A stretch of 64,000 bases of DNA from Jeongeupia wiesaeckerbachi (GTDB taxonomy: Bacteria; Pseudomonadota; Gammaproteobacteria; Burkholderiales; Chitinibacteraceae). The translations under genes were made by a program, and so were the position numbers. Below, piece after piece: positions 17,784-26,161 of this stretch. Numbering within the stretch: the stretch's first letter is position 1; every line of letters begins with the position of its first letter. The notes beneath the pieces are model-generated. The model saw only the letters and a program-made list of their open reading frames with translations. It made no database searches and was not told the DNA's origin. The DNA is taken from positions 682,001 to 746,000 of the forward strand of contig NZ_CP136946.1 in NCBI RefSeq assembly GCF_050916355.1. The letters run 5' to 3'.

Positions 17784-18842
17784 TTATTTGGACGTTTTCA
17801 CTTCGGTCCACAGCCGGTTCAGGTCACGCAGCTGCTTGCCTTCGAGCGCGTTGAGCTGTTGCAGCTTCTTGATGGCGTTCGCGTCGGGGAAGACCGCGCT
17901 GATCTTCTTGATTTCCGGCTTCACGAACGGCGCCGCAGCGGCGTTCGGGTTGCCGGTGCCGACCATATTGGTCAGCTCGGCCGCATTCTTGCCGTCGAGC
18001 ATGAAGTTGACGAACTTCAGCGCCAGATCCGGGCGCGGCGCGCTCTTCGGGATCACCATATTGTCGACCGACAGCGTGTTGCCTTCCTTTTGCAGCGTGT
18101 AGGCGACGCCGAACGGACGCTTCGCGGCCTTGGCATCCTGCGCCGCCTGGAACATGTCGCTCGAATAGCCGAGCGCGACCCAGATATTGCCCAGCGTCAG
18201 TTCCTTGATGTAGCTCTGGCTGTTGAACGCGGCCCAGTACGGCTTGGCGGCCTTGATCGTTGCGGTGGCCTTTTTCAGCTCGTCGGGCTTGACCGAATTG
18301 GCCGAGAAACCGTTGTACATCAGCGCGGCGGCGAACACCTCGCGGCTGTCGTCGAGCACGGTGACCTTGCCCTTGATCTTGGCGAGCACCTTCGGATCGA
18401 AAATCACCGACCACGAGCTCGGGTCGACACCGGCTTCCTTGAGCCGCGCGTCGTTGTAGCCGACCAGCGTCGTCGTGAACGAATACGGCAGCGAGTACTG
18501 GTTGCCCTTGTCGTAGCTGCTGTTCAGGAAGGCGGCGTTGACGTTCTTGGCGTTCGGCAGCTTGGCCTTGTCGAGCGGCTGCAGCAGGTTCTGCTTCACC
18601 AGCGGCTGGATCGCGAAGCCGGTCGGCACGATCACGTCGTAGCCCTTGGCGCCGGCGGCGAGCTTGGCGAGCATTTCTTCCATCGCGCCGTAGTAATCCT
18701 GCACGACGCGGCACTTGCAGTCCGCCTCGAAGCGCTTCACCGTTTCCGGCGCGATGTAGTTGTTCCAGTTGTACAGGTGGAGGACGTCATCAGCCTGAGC
18801 GACACCGGCGGTCAGCAGCAAACCCAGCAGCAGTTTTTTCAT
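17784..18842 (-). CDS. Polyamine ABC transporter substrate-binding protein (PotF/PotD type), copy 1
   Basis: From ATG 18842 the protein has 352 residues with a signal peptide (MKKLLLGLLLTAGVAQA). The mature N-terminus DDVLHLYNWNNYIAPETVKRFEA is typical of PotF/PotD periplasmic spermidine or putrescine receptors, as are VPTGFAIQ and KPYWAAFNSQSYIKEL further on. A CKC pair near residue 40 is shared with copy 2. It is the last of five transporter genes (ATPase, two permeases, two receptors). A terminator hairpin lies 20 bases before its start, so it may be made at a lower level than copy 2. Confidence 0.9.
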   Translation of the reverse strand: MKKLLLGLLLTAGVAQADDVLHLYNWNNYIAPETVKRFEADCKCRVVQDYYGAMEEMLAKLAAGAKGYDVIVPTGFAIQPLVKQNLLQPLDKAKLPNAKNVNAAFLNSSYDKGNQYSLPYSFTTTLVGYNDARLKEAGVDPSSWSVIFDPKVLAKIKGKVTVLDDSREVFAAALMYNGFSANSVKPDELKKATATIKAAKPYWAAFNSQSYIKELTLGNIWVALGYSSDMFQAAQDAKAAKRPFGVAYTLQKEGNTLSVDNMVIPKSAPRPDLALKFVNFMLDGKNAAELTNMVGTGNPNAAAAPFVKPEIKKISAVFPDANAIKKLQQLNALEGKQLRDLNRLWTEVKTSK

Positions 18843-18861
18843 GTTTTTTCCGTGTGATCCG

Positions 18862-18889
18862 AAAAAAACGCGGCACTTCCGTACCGCGT
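18862..18889 (-). terminator. Intercistronic terminator between the two polyamine receptor genes
   Basis: On the minus strand ACGCGGTAC-GGAA-GTGCCGCGT (one G-T pair) is followed by seven T. Its T run ends only about 20 bases before the ATG of copy 1, so it sits in that gene's leader. Confidence 0.8.
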
Positions 18890-18967
18890 CGACGAGGCAA
18901 ATGATGCCGCAAGCCGTCGTGTTTGCAAATGTCACGACCGGGCTTGCGACACCCGTTTTACAACGAC

Positions 18968-20029
18968 TCAGTTGCCGACCTTGATGTCGGTCCAAGCACG
19001 GTTCCAGGCCCGGCGGGTCGCTGCGCTCAGATCGGTCAGCTGCTCGAGCTGCTTGACCTGGTTCGCATCCGGATTGATCGCCGGCACCGCCAGCAGCGCC
19101 TTGTCGATAAAGGGCTTGGCCGCGGCGTTCGGATTGCCGGCACCGACGTTGTTGGTAATCCCGGCGGCGTTCTTGCCGTCGAGCATGAAGTTGATGAACT
19201 GCAGCGCCAGATCCGGGCGCGGTGCGTTCTTGTGGATGACGAAGGAGTCGGCGGTCATGCCGTTGCCTTCCTTCTGCAGCGTGTAGTCGATCTTGAACGC
19301 TCGCTTGGCCTTGACCGCATCCTGCTTGGCCTGGAACAGGTCGTTCGAGTAACCGAGCGCGACCCAGATATTGCCCAGCGTCAGTTCCTTGATATAGCTC
19401 TGGCTGTTGAACGCGGCCCAGTACGGCTTGGCCGCCTTGATCGTCGCGACGGCCTTCTGCAGCTCCTCGGGCTTTTGCGAGTTGGCCGAGAAGCCGTTAT
19501 AGCGCAACGCGGCGGCGATCACTTCGCGCGGGTCGTCGAGCACGGTGACCTTGCCCTTGAGCTTGGCGAGAATCTTCGGATCGAACACCACCGCCCAGCT
19601 GTTCGCGTCGACGCCGAGCGACTTGAGTTTGTCGGCGTTGTAGCCAACCAGGGTCACGGTGAAATCGTACGGCGCCGAGTACTGGTTGTTCGGATCGAGC
19701 GGCGTGTTGGCAAAGGCCGGGTTCAGGTTCTTCAGGTTCGGCAGCTTGCTCTTGTCGAGCGGCTGCAGCAGGCCGAGCTTGGCCAGCGGCGGAATGCCGT
19801 AGTTCGACGGGCCGACCACGTCAAAGCCCTTGGCACCGGCGGTCAGCTTGGCGAGCGCTTCTTCCATCGACCCGTAATAGGTCTCCTGCACCTTGCACTT
19901 GCACTCGGCCTCGAAGCGCTTGATCGTGTCGCTCGACACGGCGTTGTTCCAGTTGAAGAGGTGCATGACCCCCTCGGCATGAGCAGCAACACTGGAAGCA
20001 AGGAGAAGGGAAAGAAGCAGCTTTTTCAT
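18968..20029 (-). CDS. Polyamine ABC transporter substrate-binding protein (PotF/PotD type), copy 2
   Basis: The 353-residue protein starts MKKLLLSLLLASSVAAHA, a signal peptide, then EGVMHLFNWNNAVSSDTIKRFEAECKCKV. It aligns with copy 1 along its whole length: the AAKPYWAAFNSQSYIKELTL and NIWVALGYS stretches are the same in both. It differs near the ligand pocket (YNGAVS-type first loop, VVGPSNYGIPPL instead of VIVPTGFAIQPL), so the two may bind different polyamines. ATG 20029 has AAGG eight bases upstream; ATG 20035 is too close to it. A terminator follows. Confidence 0.91.
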   Translation of the reverse strand: MKKLLLSLLLASSVAAHAEGVMHLFNWNNAVSSDTIKRFEAECKCKVQETYYGSMEEALAKLTAGAKGFDVVGPSNYGIPPLAKLGLLQPLDKSKLPNLKNLNPAFANTPLDPNNQYSAPYDFTVTLVGYNADKLKSLGVDANSWAVVFDPKILAKLKGKVTVLDDPREVIAAALRYNGFSANSQKPEELQKAVATIKAAKPYWAAFNSQSYIKELTLGNIWVALGYSNDLFQAKQDAVKAKRAFKIDYTLQKEGNGMTADSFVIHKNAPRPDLALQFINFMLDGKNAAGITNNVGAGNPNAAAKPFIDKALLAVPAINPDANQVKQLEQLTDLSAATRRAWNRAWTDIKVGN

Positions 20030-20170
20030 CAACACATCGCCTTTAAAGCCCGAGACCCGTCTGGCTCGGCCATTTGGAGAACCCCGCCCGCGGGCGGGAA
20101 CGTCGGATCAATCCGGGCAGAAATCCACCCACAGCAGTTCGAGCGGATTGTGCGTGCGCTCGGCCATGCT

Positions 20171-20950
20171 TTACGACTGCGCCTTGATCGCGCCCGGTGC
20201 AACCTTGCTGGCGATGACGATCAAGGCCAGCGTCAGCAGCATCAGCAGCGTCGAGATCGCGTTCACTTCCGGCGTCACCGCGATGCGGATCATCGAATAG
20301 ATCTGCAGCGGCAGCGTCGACGCGCCGGCACCGGCGGTGAAGAAGGTAATGACAAAGTCATCGATCGACAAGGTGAACGCCATCAGCGCACCGGCAATGA
20401 TGCCGGGCATGATCAAGGGCAGCGTCACCAGCCGGAACGCCTGCACCGGCGTCGCGCCGAGATCGCGCGCGGCCTCGACCAAGGACTCATCCATGCCCTG
20501 CAAACGCGAGCGCACGACAATCGCGACGAAACCGATGCAGAAGGCAATGTGCGACAGCGCGATCGACACCAGCCCCAGCGTCATGTTGAGCATGACGAAG
20601 AAGATCAGCAGCGACACGCCCATGAGGATTTCGGGAATCGCGATCGGCGTCAGCACCAGCACCGGCAGCAGCCGCAGCTTGTACTTGTACATCGCCAGCC
20701 CGGCCAGCGTGCCGAGCACGGTTGCGCACACCGAGGTGACGAGGCCGATGATCAGCGTATTGCGCGCGGCGGTGAGCATCTGCGCGTCGTTGAACAGGAT
20801 CTCGTACCACTTGAACGTGAACCCGACCCACTCGGCATTGAGCTTGGAGTCGTTGAACGAGTAGACGACGACGATGATCAGCGGCAGGTAGAGGAAGAGG
20901 TAGACGAGCGACGCCGCGCCCCACAGCCATTTCGATTGTTTAGAGTGCAT
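20171..20950 (-). CDS. Polyamine ABC transporter permease, PotC/PotI type
   Basis: The 259-residue membrane protein has six predicted helices. The cytoplasmic EAA loop, which docks to the ATPase, is ESLVEAARDLGATPVQAFRLVTLPLIMPGI. It corresponds to PotC/PotI, the second permease subunit of spermidine/putrescine importers. It overlaps the end of the PotB/PotH-type gene by 11 bases. A GC palindrome lies in the 135-base gap that follows, but it has no T run. Confidence 0.93.
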   Translation of the reverse strand: MHSKQSKWLWGAASLVYLFLYLPLIIVVVYSFNDSKLNAEWVGFTFKWYEILFNDAQMLTAARNTLIIGLVTSVCATVLGTLAGLAMYKYKLRLLPVLVLTPIAIPEILMGVSLLIFFVMLNMTLGLVSIALSHIAFCIGFVAIVVRSRLQGMDESLVEAARDLGATPVQAFRLVTLPLIMPGIIAGALMAFTLSIDDFVITFFTAGAGASTLPLQIYSMIRIAVTPEVNAISTLLMLLTLALIVIASKVAPGAIKAQS

Positions 20951-21866
20951 TGCGCTTGCCTCCGCGGCCGATCAGCGTGGCCAGACCGGCGAGCAGCAGC
21001 ACCGCCAGCGTCAGCATGATCGACAGCACCGAGCCGAACGGCCAGTCACGGCTGTCGAGGAACTGCTGCTTGATCAGGTTGCCGATCATGATGCCGTCGG
21101 TGCCGCCGACGAGGTCGGGCACCGCGAACATGCCGAGCGCCGGAATGAACACCAGCGCCGCGCCGGCCCAGACACCCGGCAAGGACAGCGGCCAGGTGAT
21201 GCGCCAGAAGCGCTGCCAGGCGTTGGCGCCGAGGTCCTGCGCGGCGTCGAGCAGATTCATGTCGTGCTTTTCGAGATTGGCGTACAGCGGCAGCACCATG
21301 AACGGCAGGTGCACGTAAACGAGCACCAGAATCACCGCGAAATGGCTGAACAAGAGCTGCACCGGACCGATGCCGACAACGCCGAGGATGGCGTTGATCG
21401 ACTTGGCGAAATAGCCCTGCGGCCCGAGGATGATCATCCACGAGTAGACGCGGATCAGGAAGTTGCTCCAGAACGGCAGGATCACCATCAGCACCAAGAG
21501 GTCACGGTGCTTCTTCGGACTGCGCGCGATCAGCCACGCCAGCGGATACGCCAGCGCCAGGCAGATCACCGTCGTCAGCCCGGCGTACCAGAACGACTTG
21601 AGGAACAGCTCGAAGAACACCGGCTCCTGGAAGAAGCGGGTGAAATTTTCCAGCGTCAGGAAATCGGCGTAGTTGCTCGCGTTGATCAAGAGCGTGGTCT
21701 TGCCGGTATCCGGGTTGACGTCCATCAGCGGCAGCAGGCCGCCATAGTCGCCGGGGAAGCGGAACGCGGCGAAGGCCATGATCGCCGACGGAATCGCGAA
21801 GAACAGCAGCAGGTAGAGCAGCGGCGGGCCCGAAATCAGCCACTTTGCGAGACGGTTGTTGCGCAT
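20940..21866 (-). CDS. Polyamine ABC transporter permease, PotB/PotH type
   Basis: The 308-residue membrane protein starts MRNNRLAKWLISGPPLLYLLLFF and has about six helices. A periplasmic loop of some 50 residues follows the first helix, as in PotB/PotH. The EAA-like loop is NLLDAAQDLGANAWQRFWRITWPLSLPGV. ATG 21866 has GGAG upstream; a longer frame to 21917 overlaps the ATPase gene and looks artificial. It lies 14 bases after the ATPase gene. Confidence 0.93.
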   Translation of the reverse strand: MRNNRLAKWLISGPPLLYLLLFFAIPSAIMAFAAFRFPGDYGGLLPLMDVNPDTGKTTLLINASNYADFLTLENFTRFFQEPVFFELFLKSFWYAGLTTVICLALAYPLAWLIARSPKKHRDLLVLMVILPFWSNFLIRVYSWMIILGPQGYFAKSINAILGVVGIGPVQLLFSHFAVILVLVYVHLPFMVLPLYANLEKHDMNLLDAAQDLGANAWQRFWRITWPLSLPGVWAGAALVFIPALGMFAVPDLVGGTDGIMIGNLIKQQFLDSRDWPFGSVLSIMLTLAVLLLAGLATLIGRGGKRNAL

Positions 21867-21880
21867 TGTGCGGCTCCGGC

Positions 21881-22969
21881 TCAGGCCAGCACGAAGTGGC
21901 CGGCGTCGTAGCGCCACGCCAGTTCGACCTGATCGTCGTCGTCAAAGAAGCGCGCGCGGCCCGATGCGGCGTTCGGCAACATCGTTTCGACCAGCGTGCC
22001 GTTGTCGAGCTCGACGATGTAGATCGTCACGTCGCCGAGGAACAGGCAGTCGTGGACCTTGCCCTTGAAATGCACCTCGTGCTCGTCGCCCTTCGGCAGC
22101 GTCGCGCCGAGGCGGATTTTTTCCGGCCGCAGCGTCAGCGTACCCTTGTCGCCGACCTTGGCCCCGGCCACCGGCAGTGCTTCGGCGACGCCGACGCCGG
22201 CGATCTCGAGCCTCATCTTGCCGTCATCGATGCCGACGACGGTCGCGTCGAGCAGATTGCACTGGCCGATGAAATCGGCGACAAAGCGGCTGTTCGGATA
22301 GCTGTAGATCGTCTCGGGGACGTCGAGCTGGGCCACTTCGCCCTTGTTCATCACCGCGATCCGGTGCGACAGCGCCAGCGCCTCGCCCTGGTCGTGCGTC
22401 ACATAGACGAAGGTGATGCCGACTTCCTTCTGCAGATTGATCAGCTCGATCTGCATGTCCTCGCGCAGCTTGGCGTCGAGCGCCGACAGCGGCTCGTCGA
22501 GCAGCAGCAGTCGCGGCCGGTTGACCAGCGCCCGGGCGATCGCGACACGCTGGCGCTGGCCGCCCGACAGCTCGTGCGGGAAGCGCGTGGCGAACTGGGT
22601 CAGCCGCACATCGTCGAGCACCTCGTCGACGCGCGACTTGATCTCGGCCTGCGACACCTTGGCCATTTTCAGCGGGAAGGCGATGTTCTGTGCCACCGTC
22701 ATATGCGGGAACAGCGCATAGCTCTGGAACACCGTATGCACCGGCCGTTTCTCCGGCGGAACGCCGGCGACGTTCTGGCCGTCGAGCAGGATCTGGCCCG
22801 AATCCGGCTGCTCGAAACCCGCGAGCATGCGCAGCAACGTCGTCTTGCCGCAGCCGGACGGACCGAGCAGCGTGAAGAATTCGCCGGCCTCGACCGACAG
22901 GCTGACGTGGTTCACCGCGGTGAAATCACCGAAGGTTTTGACCACATCGCGGATCTCCAAGAGCGCCAT
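21881..22969 (-). CDS. Polyamine ABC transporter ATP-binding protein, PotA/PotG type
   Basis: The 362-residue protein has Walker A GPSGCGKTT, Q-loop FQSYALFPHM, signature LSGGQRQRVA, Walker B LLLLDEPLSALD and the switch His in YVTHDQGEA. The C-terminal third is a TOBE-type regulatory domain (from about residue 240). As first gene of the operon it energises uptake with the permeases and receptors that follow. The GGGGAACAAC leader gives a fair ribosome site. Confidence 0.94.
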   Translation of the reverse strand: MALLEIRDVVKTFGDFTAVNHVSLSVEAGEFFTLLGPSGCGKTTLLRMLAGFEQPDSGQILLDGQNVAGVPPEKRPVHTVFQSYALFPHMTVAQNIAFPLKMAKVSQAEIKSRVDEVLDDVRLTQFATRFPHELSGGQRQRVAIARALVNRPRLLLLDEPLSALDAKLREDMQIELINLQKEVGITFVYVTHDQGEALALSHRIAVMNKGEVAQLDVPETIYSYPNSRFVADFIGQCNLLDATVVGIDDGKMRLEIAGVGVAEALPVAGAKVGDKGTLTLRPEKIRLGATLPKGDEHEVHFKGKVHDCLFLGDVTIYIVELDNGTLVETMLPNAASGRARFFDDDDQVELAWRYDAGHFVLA

Positions 22970-23130
22970 GTTGTTCCCCGAGAAAAAACGGCCCGTAGTT
23001 TAGCGAAGATCCACCCCCGGGGACAGGCGTTTTTGCCAACAAAGACAAGGGATTGCGCGGGATTGGCATCCTGCGGCCACAATGCACCGCTCATCGGGGC
23101 CGACGGGGGTTCGCGCGACAGGCGCGACCG

Positions 23131-23136
23131 TATAAT
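23131..23136 (+). promoter_or_regulatory. -10 element of the dgt promoter
   Basis: A perfect TATAAT lies 29 bases before the chosen dgt start. The -35 region is weak. The predicted transcript would start near 23143, leaving a short leader. Confidence 0.55.
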
Positions 23137-23164
23137 TTACGACACTTTGATGCGGACGAACGAC

Positions 23165-24484
23165 ATGACAATGAACTGGCAGCGACTGCTTTCGGCCGAC
23201 CGCCTCGGCACCGATCAGGACACGCCGATCGAAGCCGGCCGCAGCAATTACCACAAGGATCACGACCGCATCGTGTTCTGCTCGCCGTTCCGCCGCATGG
23301 GCCGCAAGACCCAGGTCCACCCGATGACCGAGAACGACCACGTGCACACGCGACTGACGCACAGCATCGAAGTCGCCTGCGTCGGCCGCAGCCTCGGCGT
23401 GCTGGTCGGCGAGGCGATCCGCGAACGGCTGCCGGCGCACGTCAACCCGTACGACCTCGGCGCCATCGTCCAGGCGGCGTGCCTGGCGCACGACATCGGC
23501 AATCCGCCCTTCGGCCACGCCGGCGAATACGCGATCCGCGACTGGTTCCGCCGCGACGAGCACGCCTACCTGCTGCAGCACCTCGGGCCCGACGAGCGCC
23601 GCGACCTGACGACGTACGAGGGCAATGCCCAGGGCTTTCGCATCATCACCCAGCTCGAAAACCACCGCTTCGAAGGCGGGCTGCGGCTGACCTACGCCAC
23701 ACTCGGCACCACGCTCAAATACCCGTGGACCAGCGAGCACGCCGGCCCCAAGGGCAAGTTCAGCTGCTACGCCAGCGAACTGCCGCAACTGCATCAGGTG
23801 GCCGCCGCGCTCGGCCTGCCCGAACTCGCACCGGGGCGCTGGGCGCGCCACCCGCTGTCCTATTTGATGGAGGCGGCCGACGACATCTGCTACGCCATCC
23901 TCGATCTGGAAGACGGCATCGAGATCGGCATGTTGGCGTACGAAACGGTCGAACCGATCTTGATGAAGATCGCCGGCGGCGAGCGCGACCTGCTGGCGCT
24001 CGAAGTCTCGGCGGCGCCGAGCATACGCCGCAAGATTTCGCTGTTGCGCGGCAAGGCGATCGACCGCTGCGTGCGCGACGTCGCCGCGACCTTCCTCGCC
24101 CAGTACGACCGGCTGATGGACGGCAGCTACCAGGGCGATCTGCTCAACGACTGCCCGGCGCCGATGCGCCACGGCATCAACGAGGCCAAGCAGCTGGCGC
24201 GTGACCGGATTTTCAACGAGCGCCGCAAGATCGAAATCGAGGTCGGCTCGTTCACCTGCCTCGACATCCTGCTCGACGCCTTCTGCAACGCTGCCTACCA
24301 GCTCAAGGTCAGCCCCGAACTGCCGTTCCGGATGCGCCGGGTGCTCGACCTGATGGACTACAACGCGCCGAAAAAGGAATGGCCGCTGTATGACGCCTAC
24401 CTGCGCGTGCTCGACTTCATCGGCGGCATGACCGACAACTACGCGACCTATCTGGCACAGCAGGTCGGCGGCATGGGGCGCTGA
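23165..24484 (+). CDS. dgt: Deoxyguanosinetriphosphate triphosphohydrolase-like protein (dGTPase)
   Basis: The product is about 439 residues. It is an HD-domain enzyme that splits dNTPs to nucleoside and tripolyphosphate. Metal-binding residues appear in TRLTHSIEVACVGR (first His) and CLAHDIGNPPFGHAGE (His-Asp). The N-terminus IVFCSPFRRMGRKTQVHP is typical of the family. ATG 23165 is preferred because TATAAT predicts a transcript beginning near 23143; ATG 23150 would leave only seven leader bases. The frame is open far upstream, but that part has no family similarity. The gene is divergent from the polyamine operon. Confidence 0.93.
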   Translation: MTMNWQRLLSADRLGTDQDTPIEAGRSNYHKDHDRIVFCSPFRRMGRKTQVHPMTENDHVHTRLTHSIEVACVGRSLGVLVGEAIRERLPAHVNPYDLGAIVQAACLAHDIGNPPFGHAGEYAIRDWFRRDEHAYLLQHLGPDERRDLTTYEGNAQGFRIITQLENHRFEGGLRLTYATLGTTLKYPWTSEHAGPKGKFSCYASELPQLHQVAAALGLPELAPGRWARHPLSYLMEAADDICYAILDLEDGIEIGMLAYETVEPILMKIAGGERDLLALEVSAAPSIRRKISLLRGKAIDRCVRDVAATFLAQYDRLMDGSYQGDLLNDCPAPMRHGINEAKQLARDRIFNERRKIEIEVGSFTCLDILLDAFCNAAYQLKVSPELPFRMRRVLDLMDYNAPKKEWPLYDAYLRVLDFIGGMTDNYATYLAQQVGGMGR

Positions 24485-24550
24485 AACGGTTCGGCAGCTA
24501 AGTCTGCCCCCGTCCGATACGCCCATGCCCCCAAGGCGGTACCCGCCCAA

Positions 24551-24650
24551 GGTCTTCCTGCGGGGCATCCTCATCGACCGCCGGTCCATTCCGCTGGCCG
24601 CGCTTCGGGCAGGCTCAAGCTGGCTCGCTCGCCAACCGAAACAGGTTGAA
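24551..24650 (-). repeat. Dispersed intergenic repeat, copy D
   Basis: Read on the minus strand, this copy runs AACCTGTTTCGG, then GAGCGAGCC, CCGAAGCGC, GCGGAATGGACC and GATGAGGATG. The same blocks occur in the same order in the copy at 35261-35403. It lies between dgt and the secreted unknown and contains no gene. Confidence 0.65.
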
Positions 24651-24753
24651 GCAAGATCGCGACCGATCAGCGGTCCGTCGGCATTAGTGACGGGAACTTG
24701 ATCGCCCGGCGATGAGACCATCCAGGGTTCACGCCGTTTACGAGATCCACCGG

Positions 24754-25338
24754 ATGTTCCGCTTTCTGCTGGCCGCGCTTTGTTGCGCCGCCGCCCTTCC
24801 CGCCCTGGCCGCAGCCCCCCGCTGCGAACGCGATGCGCTCTCGCTGAGCACCCGCATCGACAAGGCCACCGCCAAACTCAAACCCACCTCGATGCGCGGT
24901 GCCGATGGCAGCAAAGCCGATCACTACCGCAGCGACGCCGGCGACCTGATCGTCGAAACCCGCAACGGCGGTCTCACCTCGATCCGCTATTACAGCAAGG
25001 ATGGCAAGCTGCGCTATCTGCGCGGCTTCGGCGCGGTTCAACAGGGCAAGCGCATCGTCTCCCATACCGGGCGGCTGTCGTGGAAAGCCGATGGCAGCCG
25101 CTGTGACGGCGCACGCTATGTCCGCGGCAAGGCCACCAAGCTCGACAGCAGCACCTACGCCTCCTACCAGACCGAATGGCAAACCCTGCTGGCGGCCACG
25201 TCCGCCGCGGCGTCGCCGTCGACAGCCCGGCCGGCCACATCCCCGGTGCCGCGTGCCGTCGCCGCGCCGGTCCGCAATGCCGCACCGGTCTTCACTGCAC
25301 CCGACGCCGCGGCGACGATGCGGTCCGGCCTGCAATAG
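24754..25338 (+). CDS. Secreted protein of unknown function
   Basis: From ATG 24754 the protein has 194 residues. A signal peptide (MFRFLLAALCCAAALPALA) is followed by a domain with several short beta segments: GDLIVETRNGGLTSIRYYSKDGKLRYLRGFG, given here as pattern only, looks like a repeated beta-hairpin. Two Cys (in PRCERD and SRCDGA) could form a disulfide. The last 50 residues are Ala/Pro/Ser rich and probably disordered. I do not recognise a family. An ATG at 24712 would bury the signal peptide and is less likely. Confidence 0.7.
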   Translation: MFRFLLAALCCAAALPALAAAPRCERDALSLSTRIDKATAKLKPTSMRGADGSKADHYRSDAGDLIVETRNGGLTSIRYYSKDGKLRYLRGFGAVQQGKRIVSHTGRLSWKADGSRCDGARYVRGKATKLDSSTYASYQTEWQTLLAATSAAASPSTARPATSPVPRAVAAPVRNAAPVFTAPDAAATMRSGLQ

Positions 25339-25345
25339 GCCGGAC

Positions 25346-25385
25346 AAAACCGCAAATAACCGCACATCAATTGCATAAAACCGCA
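25346..25385. promoter_or_regulatory. Probable operator of the DeoR regulator (three direct repeats)
   Basis: AACCGCA occurs three times: as AAAACCGCA at 25346-25354, AACCGCA at 25358-25364 and AAAACCGCA at 25377-25385. The repeats are 10 and 21 bases apart, that is one and two helical turns. They lie 20-60 bases before the regulator start. DeoR-family proteins often bind phased direct repeats, so autoregulation is likely. Confidence 0.55.
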
Positions 25386-25405
25386 GAGCGGCGCATAGTG
25401 AGCGC

Positions 25406-26161
25406 ATGTTTACGCATGAACGCCAGCAACATATCGTCGCCCTGCTGACCGACCGGGGACGCGTCAGCGTCGCCGACCTTGCCAGTTCGCTGGCGGTCTC
25501 CGACGACACGATCCGCCGCGACCTGAACGCGCTCGCCGCACTCGGCCTGGTGCAGAAGACCCATGGCGGCGCGCTGTCGCTCGACGTACCGAACATGCGC
25601 CGCAGCGCCCGCGCCGCGGTGCTGCCCGAGGTCAAGCAGGCGCTCGGCCGGCGCGTCGCCGCACAGATCGAACCCGGCCTGACGCTGATGCTCGACGCCG
25701 GCAATTCGCTGCTCGCCGTCGCGCAGGCACTGCCCGACGTACCGCTGACGGTGATCACGCATTCGCTCGATATCGCCCAACTGCTGTCCGAACGCGCGCA
25801 GGTCAAGCTGATCCTGCTTGGTGGCGAATGGGATGCGTCGCAGCGGCTATTCCGCGGGTCGACGATGCTGGCCATGGCGCAACGGTACCGCGCCGATCTG
25901 GCAATCATGGGCGCCTGCGCGATCCATGCAACGCTCGGCGTCACCGCCAGCGACGAATCCGACGGCGCGATCAAGCGCGCCTTCATCACCGGCAGCAAGC
26001 GGGCCTGGCTGGTCTCCGACCACAGCAAATTCGACGAGCACGCACCGTACGCGGTTGCACCGCTCGCCGCATTCGAGCGCGTTTTTACCGACCGCGACCC
26101 GCAGCTGCCGCTTGCCCCGACCACGACCCTGACCCTGCTCACGGAGACGCCCCATGGCTGA
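25406..26161 (+). CDS. DeoR/GlpR family transcriptional regulator
   Basis: The 251-residue protein has the DeoR helix-turn-helix (RGRVSVADLASSLAVSDDTIRRDLNALAALGLVQKTHGGA, shortened: the family signature is VSDDTIRRDL). The C-terminal sugar-phosphate-binding domain has LMLDAGNS, VITHSLDIAQ, and the late ITGSKRAWLVSDHSKF. Such proteins repress sugar catabolism genes and are released by a phosphorylated sugar. It overlaps the next gene by eight bases, so that oxidoreductase is likely its target and partner. Three phased repeats upstream look like its operator. Confidence 0.93.
   Translation: MFTHERQQHIVALLTDRGRVSVADLASSLAVSDDTIRRDLNALAALGLVQKTHGGALSLDVPNMRRSARAAVLPEVKQALGRRVAAQIEPGLTLMLDAGNSLLAVAQALPDVPLTVITHSLDIAQLLSERAQVKLILLGGEWDASQRLFRGSTMLAMAQRYRADLAIMGACAIHATLGVTASDESDGAIKRAFITGSKRAWLVSDHSKFDEHAPYAVAPLAAFERVFTDRDPQLPLAPTTTLTLLTETPHG

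Noticed and set aside
21845..23164. Long in-frame extension upstream of dgt
   Set aside because: It lies antisense to the polyamine ATPase, has no HD-family similarity, and TATAAT at 23131 predicts a much later transcript start.
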